Program-made: the position numbers and the translations under genes | Part shown: piece after piece, positions 28,472 to 37,921 of the stretch | How the letters are laid out: each line of letters starts with the position of its first letter | How positions within the stretch are numbered: position 1 is the first letter of the stretch | Assembly (NCBI RefSeq): GCF_004328665.1 | Contig: NZ_CP019770.1 | Span: forward strand, 1,736,001 to 1,800,000 | DNA: 64,000 nt | Source of the DNA: Pseudoalteromonas sp. DL-6 | GTDB taxonomy: Bacteria; Pseudomonadota; Gammaproteobacteria; Enterobacterales; Alteromonadaceae | Direction of reading: 5' to 3' | Notes under the pieces: generated by a model | Databases searched by the model: none | What the model saw: only the letters and a program-made list of their open reading frames with translations | Told to the model about the DNA's origin: nothing

Positions 28472-31177
28472 TTAAGATGCTTTTTGAACGTTTAAAATAA
28501 CGTCAATCGCATTGAGTAGAGCCTCAACTTGTTGAATGTCGAAAGCGTCAGGTGAAGACTTTAAGTTTGTTTCAAAATCAACAGCCTGTTGATACAGCGC
28601 TTGACACTCAAACATTCCAGCCGTTCCTTTGATCATATGTACGCTGCGTGCAAAACCCGTTATATCACCCTGCTCAAATTGAGACACTAACGTGTCTTTT
28701 TGTTTATTTAACCCTTTAATATATTCTTGCTTGAGTAGTGAAAACTCCTCATCGGGTAGCTTAATGTTTTCGCATATATCAATATCAAGGTAACTTGCAA
28801 TTTTACTACTAAAACAACTTCTATCTATAGGCTTGGCAATATGATCAATAAAACCTTGTTTTAAATAGCGATCAATTTCATGCTTCATCGTGTTAGCAGT
28901 GAGCGCCACAATGGGTGTTGTTACCCCTGTTGCTTGCATAATATTAATTGCTTGCTCACCATCCATAATTGGCATTTGAATATCTAATAAAATTAAATCG
29001 AAGCTTTCATCCATCGTAGCTTGCGCTGCATCTCGACCATTTTCAACAGCAACAACGGTTAACCCCATCCGCTCTAAAATCCGCTTAATAAGCTGACGGT
29101 TCTCTGGATGGTCTTCAGCCACAAGTACCCTACCCACTAAATTTCGCTGACTATTATTTGAAAATAGTTCTTTAGTTTGTGGCTTACGTATATCGTCGAA
29201 TGTGTTAACCCATTGCGTATGTTCGGTTGTATTTAACTCCATAGAAAAACAAAATTCACTACCGCTTCCGACCACAGAAAAAACGGTAATATCGCCATTT
29301 AGTTTAGTTGCTAAGCTTTTAGAAATATTTAAGCCAAGGCCGGTGCCACCGTATTTACGAGAAATTGACGAGTCTGCTTGATGAAAAGGAGTAAAGAGGT
29401 CTTTTTGCTCGCTTTCAGTCATGCCAATCCCCGTGTCTTTTACTTTAATTATTAGCTGCTTTTGATTGCAACTCACCGTCAGCATTATGTAGCCCTGGGT
29501 AGTAAATTTAAGTGCATTGGTTGCTAAATTTAATAATATTTGTCTAAGCCGTGTTGGATCTGAGATTATCCAATCAGGTAATGGGAATTGATAATCAACT
29601 TGAAACTTTAAGCCTTTATCGCGGATTTGTTTTCCTAGTAATGATTCAATTTCAGCGATAGTGGCAAACAAATCTGTTTCAACTAATTCTATCTCTAAAC
29701 GATTAGCCTCAATTTTCGACATATCCAAAATATCGTTAATTAAACCAAGTACATGGCGACTATTTTGTAAAATCACTCTGATCCCATGATTTCTTTCATG
29801 AGGCTGTATATCACCTAAAATTATCCCATCAGCATAACCAATAATAGATGTCATTGGGGTACGAATTTCATGACTCATGTTAGCTAAAAATCGACTTTTA
29901 GCTTCACTTGCATCACGAAGTTCTTCCGCTAATTGTTGTAACTCTTGGGTGCGCAGCTCAACCTTGTGTTCCAAGTTTTTAGTCAGCTCAACATTCTGAT
30001 GATGCAAAATGCTAAATTTATTTGCGACTGCAAAAGCAAGTAATACCGCATCGAGTGCTGTGCCAATAAGCCCAAGTAAATAGAGATCCATTTTTATCGG
30101 ATCGATGAGTCCTAAATTGGTTAAATTGCCGACCATATTAGGAATGGCCATAGCCAAATAAGCGAGAACAAAATAGCGAGCCGGTTTAAAGCCACTGATC
30201 CAACTTCGTATACCAACAATCATACCTAATGATAAAGTCGCCGCTGTTACTAAAGTGGCCCAGATAAAGCCAAAACCAGGCCAAAGCATTGCAAATGGAG
30301 CACCTGCGGTGGCAACAATGCCTAAGTAAATAGATAAGCGCGATAACCTAGGAGACGTCTCTTTTAATTTAAGTAAGCTGTTATAAAATAAAATATTTGT
30401 GATTGGAATTAAGGTGAAGCCTAACCAGTGAAAATGGGCGTTGTAAAAACCAAATATTTGATCCGGTATATGAAAAAACTGACTCCAAGCTAACACCCAG
30501 CAGGCCGTAAACATGGCGTAATATAGATGGGTTTTATCTCTATCACCCAAGTAAATAAGAAAGTTATATAAACCTAATGCAATGCCAACGCCAAAGCACA
30601 GCAGCATAATCATGTTGTCTGATGTTTTTTTTACAAAAAAATCGTCATAAGGTGAAAGCACTAATTTAGGGGGAGTATAAAAATATTCACTTTGAAATTT
30701 TGCAATTAACACATAGGAGCCATCAGGCGTAAGCTTCACTTTATTACCATAGTGAAAAGCAAACTCATTGGGATAAAGCCCCCCAGTTACATACTCCTTT
30801 ATTGGCTCATCAAAGGTCGACATATCATAGATACGGGTTTCGATTTTTGAAAGCAGCGTGTTATACGGATAGAGCACCAGTTCATTTAAGTCAGTTTTAT
30901 TTTCAAGTGCTATAACAAACCAAAAACTACCACCAAAAAAAGACGTTATTGATTGTGGCTGTTTATTTTCAAGCCACGTTTCAATTTCAGTATGGTTTCG
31001 GGGGAAAGCCCCATTCGTTCCCTGAAATACATGACCTTGACGGAGTAAATCAGTATCTTGTTGTTTTAAAGTATACGTAAAAGGAGCAAGTGTATCTGCC
31101 TGCGCTAAGTTGCTAAAGCACAAAAATGTACAATATAAAAATAGCTTTAGAACTGCCTTCATTGGCATACTTGGCAC
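28472..31177 (-). CDS. Hybrid sensor histidine kinase, 7TMR-DISM type, with REC and HPt
   Basis: A 901-residue membrane kinase. After a signal-like segment there is a periplasmic 7TMR-DISMED2 domain (about 30-175), seven membrane helices (about 185-390), a short coiled coil, and HisKA with the phosphorylated His436 in NMSHEIRTPM. The ATPase domain has NLATNALKFT, DTGIGM and GGTGLGLNI. A receiver domain follows with Asp732 in LLDIQMP, and then an HPt domain with His847 in HMIKGTAGMF. The DISM sensor often detects carbohydrates or other small ligands. It lies 19 bases after a TonB receptor gene on the same strand. Confidence 0.93.
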   Translation of the reverse strand: MPSMPMKAVLKLFLYCTFLCFSNLAQADTLAPFTYTLKQQDTDLLRQGHVFQGTNGAFPRNHTEIETWLENKQPQSITSFFGGSFWFVIALENKTDLNELVLYPYNTLLSKIETRIYDMSTFDEPIKEYVTGGLYPNEFAFHYGNKVKLTPDGSYVLIAKFQSEYFYTPPKLVLSPYDDFFVKKTSDNMIMLLCFGVGIALGLYNFLIYLGDRDKTHLYYAMFTACWVLAWSQFFHIPDQIFGFYNAHFHWLGFTLIPITNILFYNSLLKLKETSPRLSRLSIYLGIVATAGAPFAMLWPGFGFIWATLVTAATLSLGMIVGIRSWISGFKPARYFVLAYLAMAIPNMVGNLTNLGLIDPIKMDLYLLGLIGTALDAVLLAFAVANKFSILHHQNVELTKNLEHKVELRTQELQQLAEELRDASEAKSRFLANMSHEIRTPMTSIIGYADGIILGDIQPHERNHGIRVILQNSRHVLGLINDILDMSKIEANRLEIELVETDLFATIAEIESLLGKQIRDKGLKFQVDYQFPLPDWIISDPTRLRQILLNLATNALKFTTQGYIMLTVSCNQKQLIIKVKDTGIGMTESEQKDLFTPFHQADSSISRKYGGTGLGLNISKSLATKLNGDITVFSVVGSGSEFCFSMELNTTEHTQWVNTFDDIRKPQTKELFSNNSQRNLVGRVLVAEDHPENRQLIKRILERMGLTVVAVENGRDAAQATMDESFDLILLDIQMPIMDGEQAINIMQATGVTTPIVALTANTMKHEIDRYLKQGFIDHIAKPIDRSCFSSKIASYLDIDICENIKLPDEEFSLLKQEYIKGLNKQKDTLVSQFEQGDITGFARSVHMIKGTAGMFECQALYQQAVDFETNLKSSPDAFDIQQVEALLNAIDVILNVQKAS

Positions 31178-31196
31178 CTTAATTTAAAAACTGAAA

Positions 31197-33467
31197 TTAA
31201 AACTGATAACTAACATCCAAACCAAAACGCCTGCCTTCACCTTTAAAGTCTTCAAGCATGCCTAGGAAAGAGCTTAAATCAAATTTTAAGTGACTATATT
31301 GCGTACCAAAAAGGTTTTTCCCCCAAATAGCGATCGCCCAGTTATCATGTTGATAATGTATGTTTGCGTTAAAAATACTATAGCCATCTTGCATCGCATA
31401 AGGGTTTTGATTCTGATCAAAATAATAGTCGGATTGATAATCAACTAATAATTGCGTTGTTAGTGGGTGATTAGCCAGCACGTGCGTGTATTCAATGCCT
31501 GCACTGAGATTCCATTTTGAGGTAAATGGTAAGCGATTATCAGTTAATGCGTTACCTAAAGGATCAACATATTCTTCAAACTCTGCATGGGGTATATAAC
31601 CCATAGCAAACTTAACATTCAAATCATCGGTCATCCAATACTCAAAATCAGCCTCTAGGCCATATATAGTCGAGTCAGCCACATTTTCTAATAATTGAAT
31701 AGGCGGGCTCTGTTCAGATACTGAAGGCTGATTCATAAACACTTGTTGATCATTATAATCATAATAAAATGCAGCCCAATTAAATCGCATGCCCAACTGT
31801 GGCCACCAAGACTTTGAGCCAATTTCATGTGAGTTCAATCGTTCTTTTTGATAATCAGCAAGCTGTGCTTGTTCAACTGATGATAAAAACCCACCGTTAT
31901 AGCCTCCGCTTTTCGCGCCATTAGCAAATCGATAATAAGCATAGGTTGCATCATCCAGCTTAACGTTCACACCCAACTGACCAGAAATGCCATTGTCTGA
32001 ATGCTCTCCCTGAACACGATAAAATGGCACCTTAACTCCGGTTAAATCGTTAGGATCTAAAATAATATTAAGTTGAGACGTTGAGTCGTAATCTAAAGAC
32101 TCATAAGAATAACGAAGCCCAGCGGTAATTAGCCAATCTTGATTTAATTGATAGTCAAGTTGCGTAAACGCTGCAATGCTCTTTGTTTTTATCTCATTAT
32201 CATAGAAAAAAGTAGCGGTTAAATCTGTCGGTAAAATGCCTCGATAATCACGTAAAATATCATTTACATTATCTTGAATAATAGACTCATCAGCATAGTA
32301 AATTCCCGTTGTAAGAAAATGCTCTGCGAGCTGAGATTGCAACCGAAATTCTTGCGTTACTAAATCAGTATTTAAATCTAAATTGCCTTCACATAACCGT
32401 GCTGGAGAGCCATCACAGTTAAAGGCATGATCACGCTTTAACTTGTTATAGCTAGTTAGTGAAATAAGCTCATTGTGTGAGTCCAACTGCCAATTTACAT
32501 GGGCACTAACCCCCTTACCATCGGTTTTATGTGGCGAATTATTATTAACGCTTACAGTATAAAAATCATCACTGCCATCATTAAATCCAAAGTTATCAAA
32601 ACAGTTGGTTGAACCTGCTTGTGCTGGCGAGCACCGCTCTCCAGTCAGCGGATTAGCAATAACTCCAATACTGCCAACAGGCTGAACTATGCCATCCCAA
32701 TCGGAAATATGCCCTTTTATCAACAACTGCACAGTGTCAAAGTCAGCTAAAAAAGATACTCGACCATTTGTTTGCCGCATGCCCGCTGTTGGTGAATCAG
32801 CAAAAATATTGTTTGTAGAATAATCATAATTTTGATGGTTTAGCGCAACACGAACGGCTGTGTCTTCTCCAATAGCTGAATTAAACATAGCATCAACACT
32901 GGTTGCATTATTATTAGCAACACCTGTACTTAAATAACCACTTTGTTCAAACTCAGGGCGTTTAGAGCGGATTAAAATAGCCCCACCAGTGGAATTACGA
33001 CCAAATAAAGTTCCTTGAGGGCCGCGCAAAATGTCAATCTGCTCAATATCAAATAAGTTAACAATTTGGTTACTGGCAGAGCCCACTGCTATTTCATCAA
33101 CATACATAGCCACCGGCGATGTATTCGCGGTGTTGTAATCAACTAGCCCTACGCCACGAATATTAACCGCTGGCGGTGTACCTTCTGCTGCGTTTTGACT
33201 AATTTTTAAATTAGGGGCAAATACAGATAACTCAGTCGAATCTTTAACGTGTTGCGCTTTGAGATCCCCCCCTTTTATTGTGCTTACAGAAATGCCGACT
33301 TCTTCAATTTTTTGCGCTCTTTTTTGCGCATAAACCTCAATGATTTCCATATTCGGTTGGTCATCATTTCCACCCTCTACAACTACTTTTGCCTGCAGTG
33401 GCAGTAAAAAGCCTGGTAAGCATACCAACCATATGTTTTTATTAAGAAGCTTGCCTTTATTCTTCAT
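31197..33467 (-). CDS. TonB-dependent outer-membrane receptor
   Basis: A 756-residue receptor with a signal peptide (about 26 residues), a TonB box (MEIIEVYAQKR, near 40), a plug domain with DILRGPQGTLFGRNSTGGAI, and a 22-strand barrel ending SYQF with terminal Phe. It resembles Alteromonadales receptors annotated for vitamin, carbohydrate or siderophore uptake; the ligand is unknown. There is no Fur box that I could recognise. The hybrid kinase lies just downstream, so the receptor and the sensor may respond to the same nutrient. Confidence 0.9.
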   Translation of the reverse strand: MKNKGKLLNKNIWLVCLPGFLLPLQAKVVVEGGNDDQPNMEIIEVYAQKRAQKIEEVGISVSTIKGGDLKAQHVKDSTELSVFAPNLKISQNAAEGTPPAVNIRGVGLVDYNTANTSPVAMYVDEIAVGSASNQIVNLFDIEQIDILRGPQGTLFGRNSTGGAILIRSKRPEFEQSGYLSTGVANNNATSVDAMFNSAIGEDTAVRVALNHQNYDYSTNNIFADSPTAGMRQTNGRVSFLADFDTVQLLIKGHISDWDGIVQPVGSIGVIANPLTGERCSPAQAGSTNCFDNFGFNDGSDDFYTVSVNNNSPHKTDGKGVSAHVNWQLDSHNELISLTSYNKLKRDHAFNCDGSPARLCEGNLDLNTDLVTQEFRLQSQLAEHFLTTGIYYADESIIQDNVNDILRDYRGILPTDLTATFFYDNEIKTKSIAAFTQLDYQLNQDWLITAGLRYSYESLDYDSTSQLNIILDPNDLTGVKVPFYRVQGEHSDNGISGQLGVNVKLDDATYAYYRFANGAKSGGYNGGFLSSVEQAQLADYQKERLNSHEIGSKSWWPQLGMRFNWAAFYYDYNDQQVFMNQPSVSEQSPPIQLLENVADSTIYGLEADFEYWMTDDLNVKFAMGYIPHAEFEEYVDPLGNALTDNRLPFTSKWNLSAGIEYTHVLANHPLTTQLLVDYQSDYYFDQNQNPYAMQDGYSIFNANIHYQHDNWAIAIWGKNLFGTQYSHLKFDLSSFLGMLEDFKGEGRRFGLDVSYQF

Positions 33468-34006
33468 CTCATGTGACCTTTACGCCTAACAAATGTAAAC
33501 AACATGTTTAAGTATATACTAATCAACCGATTAAACTGTGCTGTAAAAATATTTTAATTTTTAATGGCTACAAATGTATTTTTTCCAGCATTTCCGTGGA
33601 TACTGCGCAAACATAGCAAAATAATATTTAAAGATAGCCTCAGGTTAGGATTATAGAAAAAGACAGACTGCCAACATGGATGTTTTATACTATATAAAGT
33701 ATTTTAATAAATTGCTTGCAAAGAAAAATGTTGTGGCGTATTATTGCTGCTTGGCTATAAAAAGCCCTAGCGGTTAACCTCTTTACCCTGATCCAGTAAG
33801 CCCCGCAAAACGTATATTTAAAAGCTAAGTTATTGTACGGCGAGAACCCCTATTAATACCTTGATGATATATTTGATATCATCGTAAAAGTGTCATAAAG
33901 ATCGTCAACACTGTAATGAAGCTAAACACAATGTGATTATTTATCATCTGTAATGTGCTTTAAGAAAAAGCCCAGAATAAATAACAAAAATAAAGTGAGT
34001 TTTATT
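33468..34006. other. 540-base intergenic region upstream of the TonB receptor
   Basis: No gene recognised. It must hold the TonB receptor promoter on the minus strand and the promoter of the 55-residue gene. A perfect inverted repeat GATGATAT/ATATCATC with a five-base spacer lies at 33863-33883. A stretch near 33890-33915 has TGTCATA, CGTCA and CTGTAAT but the spacing does not fit a PHO box. Confidence 0.6.
33863..33883. promoter_or_regulatory. Inverted repeat GATGATAT-N5-ATATCATC
   Basis: Perfect eight-base arms with a five-base spacer, no T run. It is a candidate binding site for a dimeric regulator, 124 bases before the 55-residue gene. No regulator is assigned. Confidence 0.35.
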
Positions 34007-34174
34007 ATGTCATACAAATATAACGGATCTATGATCCAAATAGCACATCCAGTGCAATCAATTTCGGTTAACAAACATCGTGTAATCTTTAGTGATACAC
34101 AGGGTTTGAAAAATGCATTGTTTCAAAAAGCAAGTGATGCACGTCAATTTGTAAAATGGCTGAAAGCCAGCTAA
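34007..34174 (+). CDS. Small hypothetical basic protein, 55 residues
   Basis: Starts MSYKYNGSMIQ and ends VKWLKAS; basic, no signal peptide and no cysteine. Predicted strands in the first half and a helix near the end (SDARQFVKWL). The ATG at 34007 follows AAAGTGAG and is preferred to an in-frame ATG 18 codons earlier, which lacks a ribosome binding site. A good terminator follows, which supports a real transcription unit. I do not recognise a family. Confidence 0.55.
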   Translation: MSYKYNGSMIQIAHPVQSISVNKHRVIFSDTQGLKNALFQKASDARQFVKWLKAS

Positions 34175-34207
34175 TTATTCATAAGTTAAACACTTATAAA
34201 TAAATTT

Positions 34208-34238
34208 AAAATGCCAGCATAAAGCTGGCATTTTACTT
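34208..34238 (+). terminator. Terminator after the 55-residue gene
   Basis: Eleven-base stem AAAATGCCAGC/GCTGGCATTTT with a five-base loop and a T-rich tail. Confidence 0.85.
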
Positions 34239-34294
34239 TTTGGGATATTATTGACTACACTTAAACTCATGTTTAATTATTCGTTGTAGTGTAA

Positions 34295-35128
34295 ATGCAG
34301 TTTTCGTGGTTAATACTATTCGTCTGTGTATTTTTGAGCACAACGTGTGATGCCAGAACAATAAAATGGTTAACACATGACTTTGCGCCCTATTACATTT
34401 TAAGCGGTCCGGATAAATCTCAGGGACGTGATGAAAGTATCATTTCGCTGTTAGAGCAACAACTCCCGCATATTAACTTTGAACGAGTCATTATCCCCTC
34501 TGGTAAAGTCATTCAGGAACTTGCAAACCAGCAATCTAATGCTTGTGCATTATCACTTTATAAAAACAAATACCGAGAAGAGCGTGTTTATTTCACGCAT
34601 CAAAGCTCTACAGCAGGTCTTTCTCCCTCTATTGCCATGCATCAAAAGCTGAGTGCTGCGCTAGATATCGAAAGCAGTGAGTCGGTGTCATTAACTCATT
34701 TATTAGTGAAAAAACAACTCACCTTAGGTGTATCGATGAATCGCTCATACGGCAGCGAGATTGATAAAATAATTAATACCACACCTAATACAAACATCGT
34801 TATTAGACCCACTCGCGATACCCTGAGTACATTAACTTATATGCTTAATTTAGAGCGAATTGATATTTTGCTTGGTTATCCCAGTGAGCATTATTACTTA
34901 GCAAAAACGATGGGGTTTAGTGATAATTTAACGCAGCGTATGCTAACAGAAGCACCAAAAATTAGTTACGGTTATATTGGCTGCACTAAAAACGAGCAAG
35001 GCGCAGAAGATATTGCCACACTCAATCAGCAACTAAAAATGCTTAAACAAACTAATGAATATAAGCAGGTATTAACTCGGTGGCTGCCGAATGATTTAAA
35101 GCCAAAACTGACTCTACATTTACAGTAA
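34295..35128 (+). CDS. Periplasmic solute-binding-like protein (TIGR02285-type)
   Basis: A 277-residue secreted protein with a signal peptide (cut after CDA, about residue 20) and the start of an extracellular solute-binding family 3 fold, KWLTHDFAPYYILSG. The later segment ERIDILLGYPSEHYYLAKT matches the second lobe. It fits the TIGR02285 group, whose ligands are unknown. There are no ABC transporter genes adjacent, so it may serve sensing rather than import. A terminator overlaps its stop codon. Confidence 0.75.
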   Translation: MQFSWLILFVCVFLSTTCDARTIKWLTHDFAPYYILSGPDKSQGRDESIISLLEQQLPHINFERVIIPSGKVIQELANQQSNACALSLYKNKYREERVYFTHQSSTAGLSPSIAMHQKLSAALDIESSESVSLTHLLVKKQLTLGVSMNRSYGSEIDKIINTTPNTNIVIRPTRDTLSTLTYMLNLERIDILLGYPSEHYYLAKTMGFSDNLTQRMLTEAPKISYGYIGCTKNEQGAEDIATLNQQLKMLKQTNEYKQVLTRWLPNDLKPKLTLHLQ

Positions 35129-35156
35129 AAAGCTAAGCGCGATCGCGCTTAGCTTT
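35127..35156. terminator. Bidirectional terminator between the solute-binding protein and yceI
   Basis: A 24-base perfect palindrome (35131-35154, centre GCGATCGC) flanked by A and T runs, between converging genes. Confidence 0.85.
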
Positions 35157-35171
35157 AACTATAAAACGGTA

Positions 35172-35753
35172 TTATTGACGAATACCTTCAATAAATAACC
35201 CAATATCAACATGCGTTGACGCAGGGCCTAAGTCGTAATCAATACCATAGTCGGCCAACTTTAAGCTGGTTTCACCTTCAAAACCAACACGGTAACCACC
35301 CCATGGATCTTGACCTTCACCAATTTTATCTATTTCAAAGCTAATTGTCTTTGTAACACCATGAAGGGTAAACTCACCGGTTACTGTTGCTTCTTCACCG
35401 TCTTGATCAAACTTAATTGCAGTGCTTTTAAAGCTCGCCTGCGGGTATTTACTTACGTTTAAAAAATCATCACCGCGCAAATGTTTATCTCGTTCAGCAT
35501 GGTTTGAATCCAGGCTCGCCGTATCAATATTTACACTGATTTGAGATGCGTTTGGGTTTTTAGCATCGTAGTTAAACTGTCCATCAAAGGTGTTAAAGCG
35601 CCCATGCAACCAGCTGTAACCTAAATGTTTAATTTTAAAATTAACAAAGGCATGTGCTCCTTTGGTATCAATAACATAATCTGCAGCGTTGGCATGGGTA
35701 GCCGTCATAAACATCGCTGCTGATAACGCTGAAGTTAATAATAACTTTTTCAT
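35172..35753 (-). CDS. yceI: YceI-family periplasmic protein
   Basis: A 193-residue protein with a signal peptide (cut after ANA, residue 23) and the YceI lipocalin-like barrel, which binds polyisoprenoids such as ubiquinone precursors in related proteins. Family motifs are HAFVNFKIKHLGYSWLHGRF and GDDFLNVSKYPQASFKST. It starts one base after the cytochrome b561 stop, so the two genes are cotranscribed. This pairing is common and suggests a role with quinone redox. Confidence 0.93.
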   Translation of the reverse strand: MKKLLLTSALSAAMFMTATHANAADYVIDTKGAHAFVNFKIKHLGYSWLHGRFNTFDGQFNYDAKNPNASQISVNIDTASLDSNHAERDKHLRGDDFLNVSKYPQASFKSTAIKFDQDGEEATVTGEFTLHGVTKTISFEIDKIGEGQDPWGGYRVGFEGETSLKLADYGIDYDLGPASTHVDIGLFIEGIRQ

Positions 35754-35754
35754 T

Positions 35755-36306
35755 TTAAGCTTCCTTTTGTAATTTGATCATTCTGATTAATGTTTTATCT
35801 TTATCAATAAAATGGTGTTTTAACGCACCCAAAATATGCAGCACCACAAACCCTATCAGTAAGCATGCACTGTAATAATGGATCTGCCCTGCTATATCCG
35901 CCTGAGAATCAAAAGCAAAGTCGATGGCTTTCACATAAAACAAGCCAAACACTTCGATTGGTCGTCCATCAGCAGTAGAAATTAAATACCCAGACACCAT
36001 AATGATCACTAAAAACAAATACATTAAAATATGTGCTGTTTGTGCCAGCTGGTTTAATTGTGTGTTGGTACCAATAGGGCTAGGTTTTACATTAAAACGA
36101 CGCCATAACAGTCTAAAAACAAATACAGCGGCTAAACTTAGCCCTATGCTTTTATGTAAATCTAATGAGCCTTTGTACCAGCTATCGTAGTAAGTTAGCT
36201 CAACCATATATAAACCTAAACCAAACAAACCAAAGATGGTCAGCGCCATTAACCAGTGCAAAAGTATTGCCACCAGACCATAACCGGTTTTTGAATTTTT
36301 AATCAT
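35755..36306 (-). CDS. Cytochrome b561 family protein
   Basis: A 183-residue membrane protein with four helices. The haem-ligand histidines are in LLHWLMALTIF (near 17), DLHKSIGLSL (near 50), and LIGFVVLHILGALKHHFIDK (near 158), as in E. coli CybB/YceJ. It likely passes electrons between quinol and a periplasmic acceptor. It is the first gene of a unit with yceI. The 152 bases between it and scpA contain no gene. Confidence 0.92.
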   Translation of the reverse strand: MIKNSKTGYGLVAILLHWLMALTIFGLFGLGLYMVELTYYDSWYKGSLDLHKSIGLSLAAVFVFRLLWRRFNVKPSPIGTNTQLNQLAQTAHILMYLFLVIIMVSGYLISTADGRPIEVFGLFYVKAIDFAFDSQADIAGQIHYYSACLLIGFVVLHILGALKHHFIDKDKTLIRMIKLQKEA

Positions 36307-36458
36307 TGCTTATTGCCTATTGCCAATCTCTAATCTAGTTATAACACTACGATATAGTGGATCAGTGGCGATTAAAATAGCATATGCAAACACTCACCGT
36401 GCGTATACGCACAGAAAAGGCAGTAAATTTAGTATAATTGCAATAAATCTAAGGAAGG

Positions 36459-37298
36459 TTAACTTTCTGCTGACTCGTTAAGAGACACATATATTTGGCT
36501 ATCAGACTCAACTTGCAAGCACGCAATTAAGCCCTCTTTGATTAGTTCTAACATGGCAATAAAACTAACAACAACTCCACTGCGGCCCTCTTCAAAGGTA
36601 AACAGTTGGGTAAACGCAACAGGTGCTTTTGCTTGGGATAGTGTGTGTAAAATTAAACTCATACGTTCACGAGTTGATAGGGTTTCTGCGCTAATTAAAT
36701 GATGCTGAAATGTTTTAGCACGTGCCATTACGTCGCTTAGCGCTAACAATAGATCTTTGATTGCCAGTTCAGGTAAGGGATCTTTTTTTTCTTCTAACTC
36801 TGGGAAAGTTGCATTGGCGATAAATATATCGCGACCAACGCGGGGTAAAGTATCTATATTTTCGGCCGCTTTTTTAAATTGTTCATACTCTTGTAGACGT
36901 TTTATAAGTTCGGCGCGGGGATCTTCCTCTTCTTCTAATTCTTCATGCACTGGCAGTAACAGCCGCGACTTAATCTGCGCCAGCAATGCTGCCATTACAA
37001 GATATTCGCCAGCAAGTTCTAACTGAAACTCACTCATCATTTCTACATATTTTACATACTGCTCAGTAATGCTAAATATTGATAATTCGAGAACATCTAA
37101 CTTGTGCTTTTTAATTAAATAAAGCAACAGATCTAACGGGCCTTCAAAAGTTTCTAAAATAACTTCAAGCGCATCAGGGGGAATATATAAATCTTCAGGC
37201 TTATCAACAACGGCTTTACCATGCAAAAATGCCAGTGGCAGCTTTTGCTGCACTGGCCTATCTGTAGGTATTAACGAAACCGTCTCAGGCTGTTTCAT
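36459..37298 (-). CDS. scpA: Segregation and condensation protein A
   Basis: ScpA is the kleisin of the SMC-ScpAB complex. The 279-residue protein has the N-terminal ETFEGPLDLLLYLIKKHKLD motif and the middle EYLVMAALLAQIKSRLLLP helix that binds SMC. The usual downstream partner scpB and then rluB are absent here; the next gene is cytochrome b561. It is preceded by yciO and rnm in the order found in Shewanella and related genera. The start is two bases after the yciO stop. Confidence 0.93.
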   Translation of the reverse strand: MKQPETVSLIPTDRPVQQKLPLAFLHGKAVVDKPEDLYIPPDALEVILETFEGPLDLLLYLIKKHKLDVLELSIFSITEQYVKYVEMMSEFQLELAGEYLVMAALLAQIKSRLLLPVHEELEEEEDPRAELIKRLQEYEQFKKAAENIDTLPRVGRDIFIANATFPELEEKKDPLPELAIKDLLLALSDVMARAKTFQHHLISAETLSTRERMSLILHTLSQAKAPVAFTQLFTFEEGRSGVVVSFIAMLELIKEGLIACLQVESDSQIYVSLNESAES

Positions 37299-37300
37299 TG

Positions 37301-37921
37301 TTATTCAAATGGAGCCGTATCACCGCAGCCGACACGTAAAATTTGAATATCGTCTTCTGATAAATCAATTACCGTGGTTGCTTGCTCTGTGAGGTATCCG
37401 CCATGAATAATTAAATCGACATGCTTATCTAGACGATCCAAAATGTCATCGGGGTCCGCTTGCGTGTATTCATCACCCGGTAAAATAAGTGAGCATGACA
37501 TTAATGGCTCACCCAATTCCGCAAGTAACGCACAAGCAATTGGGTGTTCAATAACACGAATACCTATGGTTTTTTTCTTATCGTTTAATAAGCGTTTAGG
37601 TACTTCTTTTGTGCCTTTAAAAATAAACGTATAAGGCCCCGGGGTATTATTTTTGATCAGCCTAAACATTTGGTTATCTACCCGAGCATAAGTAGAAAGC
37701 TCAGACAAATCGCGGCATACTAAAGTAAAATTATGGTGTTTTTCAATGCCGCGAATACGCTCTATGCGCTCTTTAGCTTGTTTGTTACCTAAATTACAGC
37801 CAATCGCATATCCCGAATCTGTTGGGTACACAACTACGCCGCCTTGCTTAATAATATCAACAGCTTGAGAGATTAGTCTAGGCTGTGGGTTATCCGGATG
37901 TATATGAAATAATTGACTCAT
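37301..37921 (-). CDS. yciO: YciO family protein (Sua5/YrdC-like)
   Basis: A 206-residue YrdC-domain protein, closely similar to E. coli YciO: SQLFHIHPDNPQPRL at the start, GGVVVYPTDSGYAIGC, then TPGPYTFIFKGTKEVPKRLL. YrdC/Sua5 relatives make threonylcarbamoyl-AMP for tRNA; YciO's own role is less clear, though it keeps the fold. I use the ATG at 37921, which overlaps the rnm stop as ATGA, instead of an earlier in-frame codon inside rnm. Part of the rnm-yciO-scpA unit. Confidence 0.93.
   Translation of the reverse strand: MSQLFHIHPDNPQPRLISQAVDIIKQGGVVVYPTDSGYAIGCNLGNKQAKERIERIRGIEKHHNFTLVCRDLSELSTYARVDNQMFRLIKNNTPGPYTFIFKGTKEVPKRLLNDKKKTIGIRVIEHPIACALLAELGEPLMSCSLILPGDEYTQADPDDILDRLDKHVDLIIHGGYLTEQATTVIDLSEDDIQILRVGCGDTAPFE

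Noticed and set aside
33888..33916. PHO box-like stretch (TGTCATA, CGTCA, CTGTAAT)
   Set aside because: Only the first unit fits and the second is offset by a base from the required 11-base period.
35131..35154. Central GCGATCGC as a special repeat
   Set aside because: It is the centre of a 24-base terminator palindrome between converging genes.
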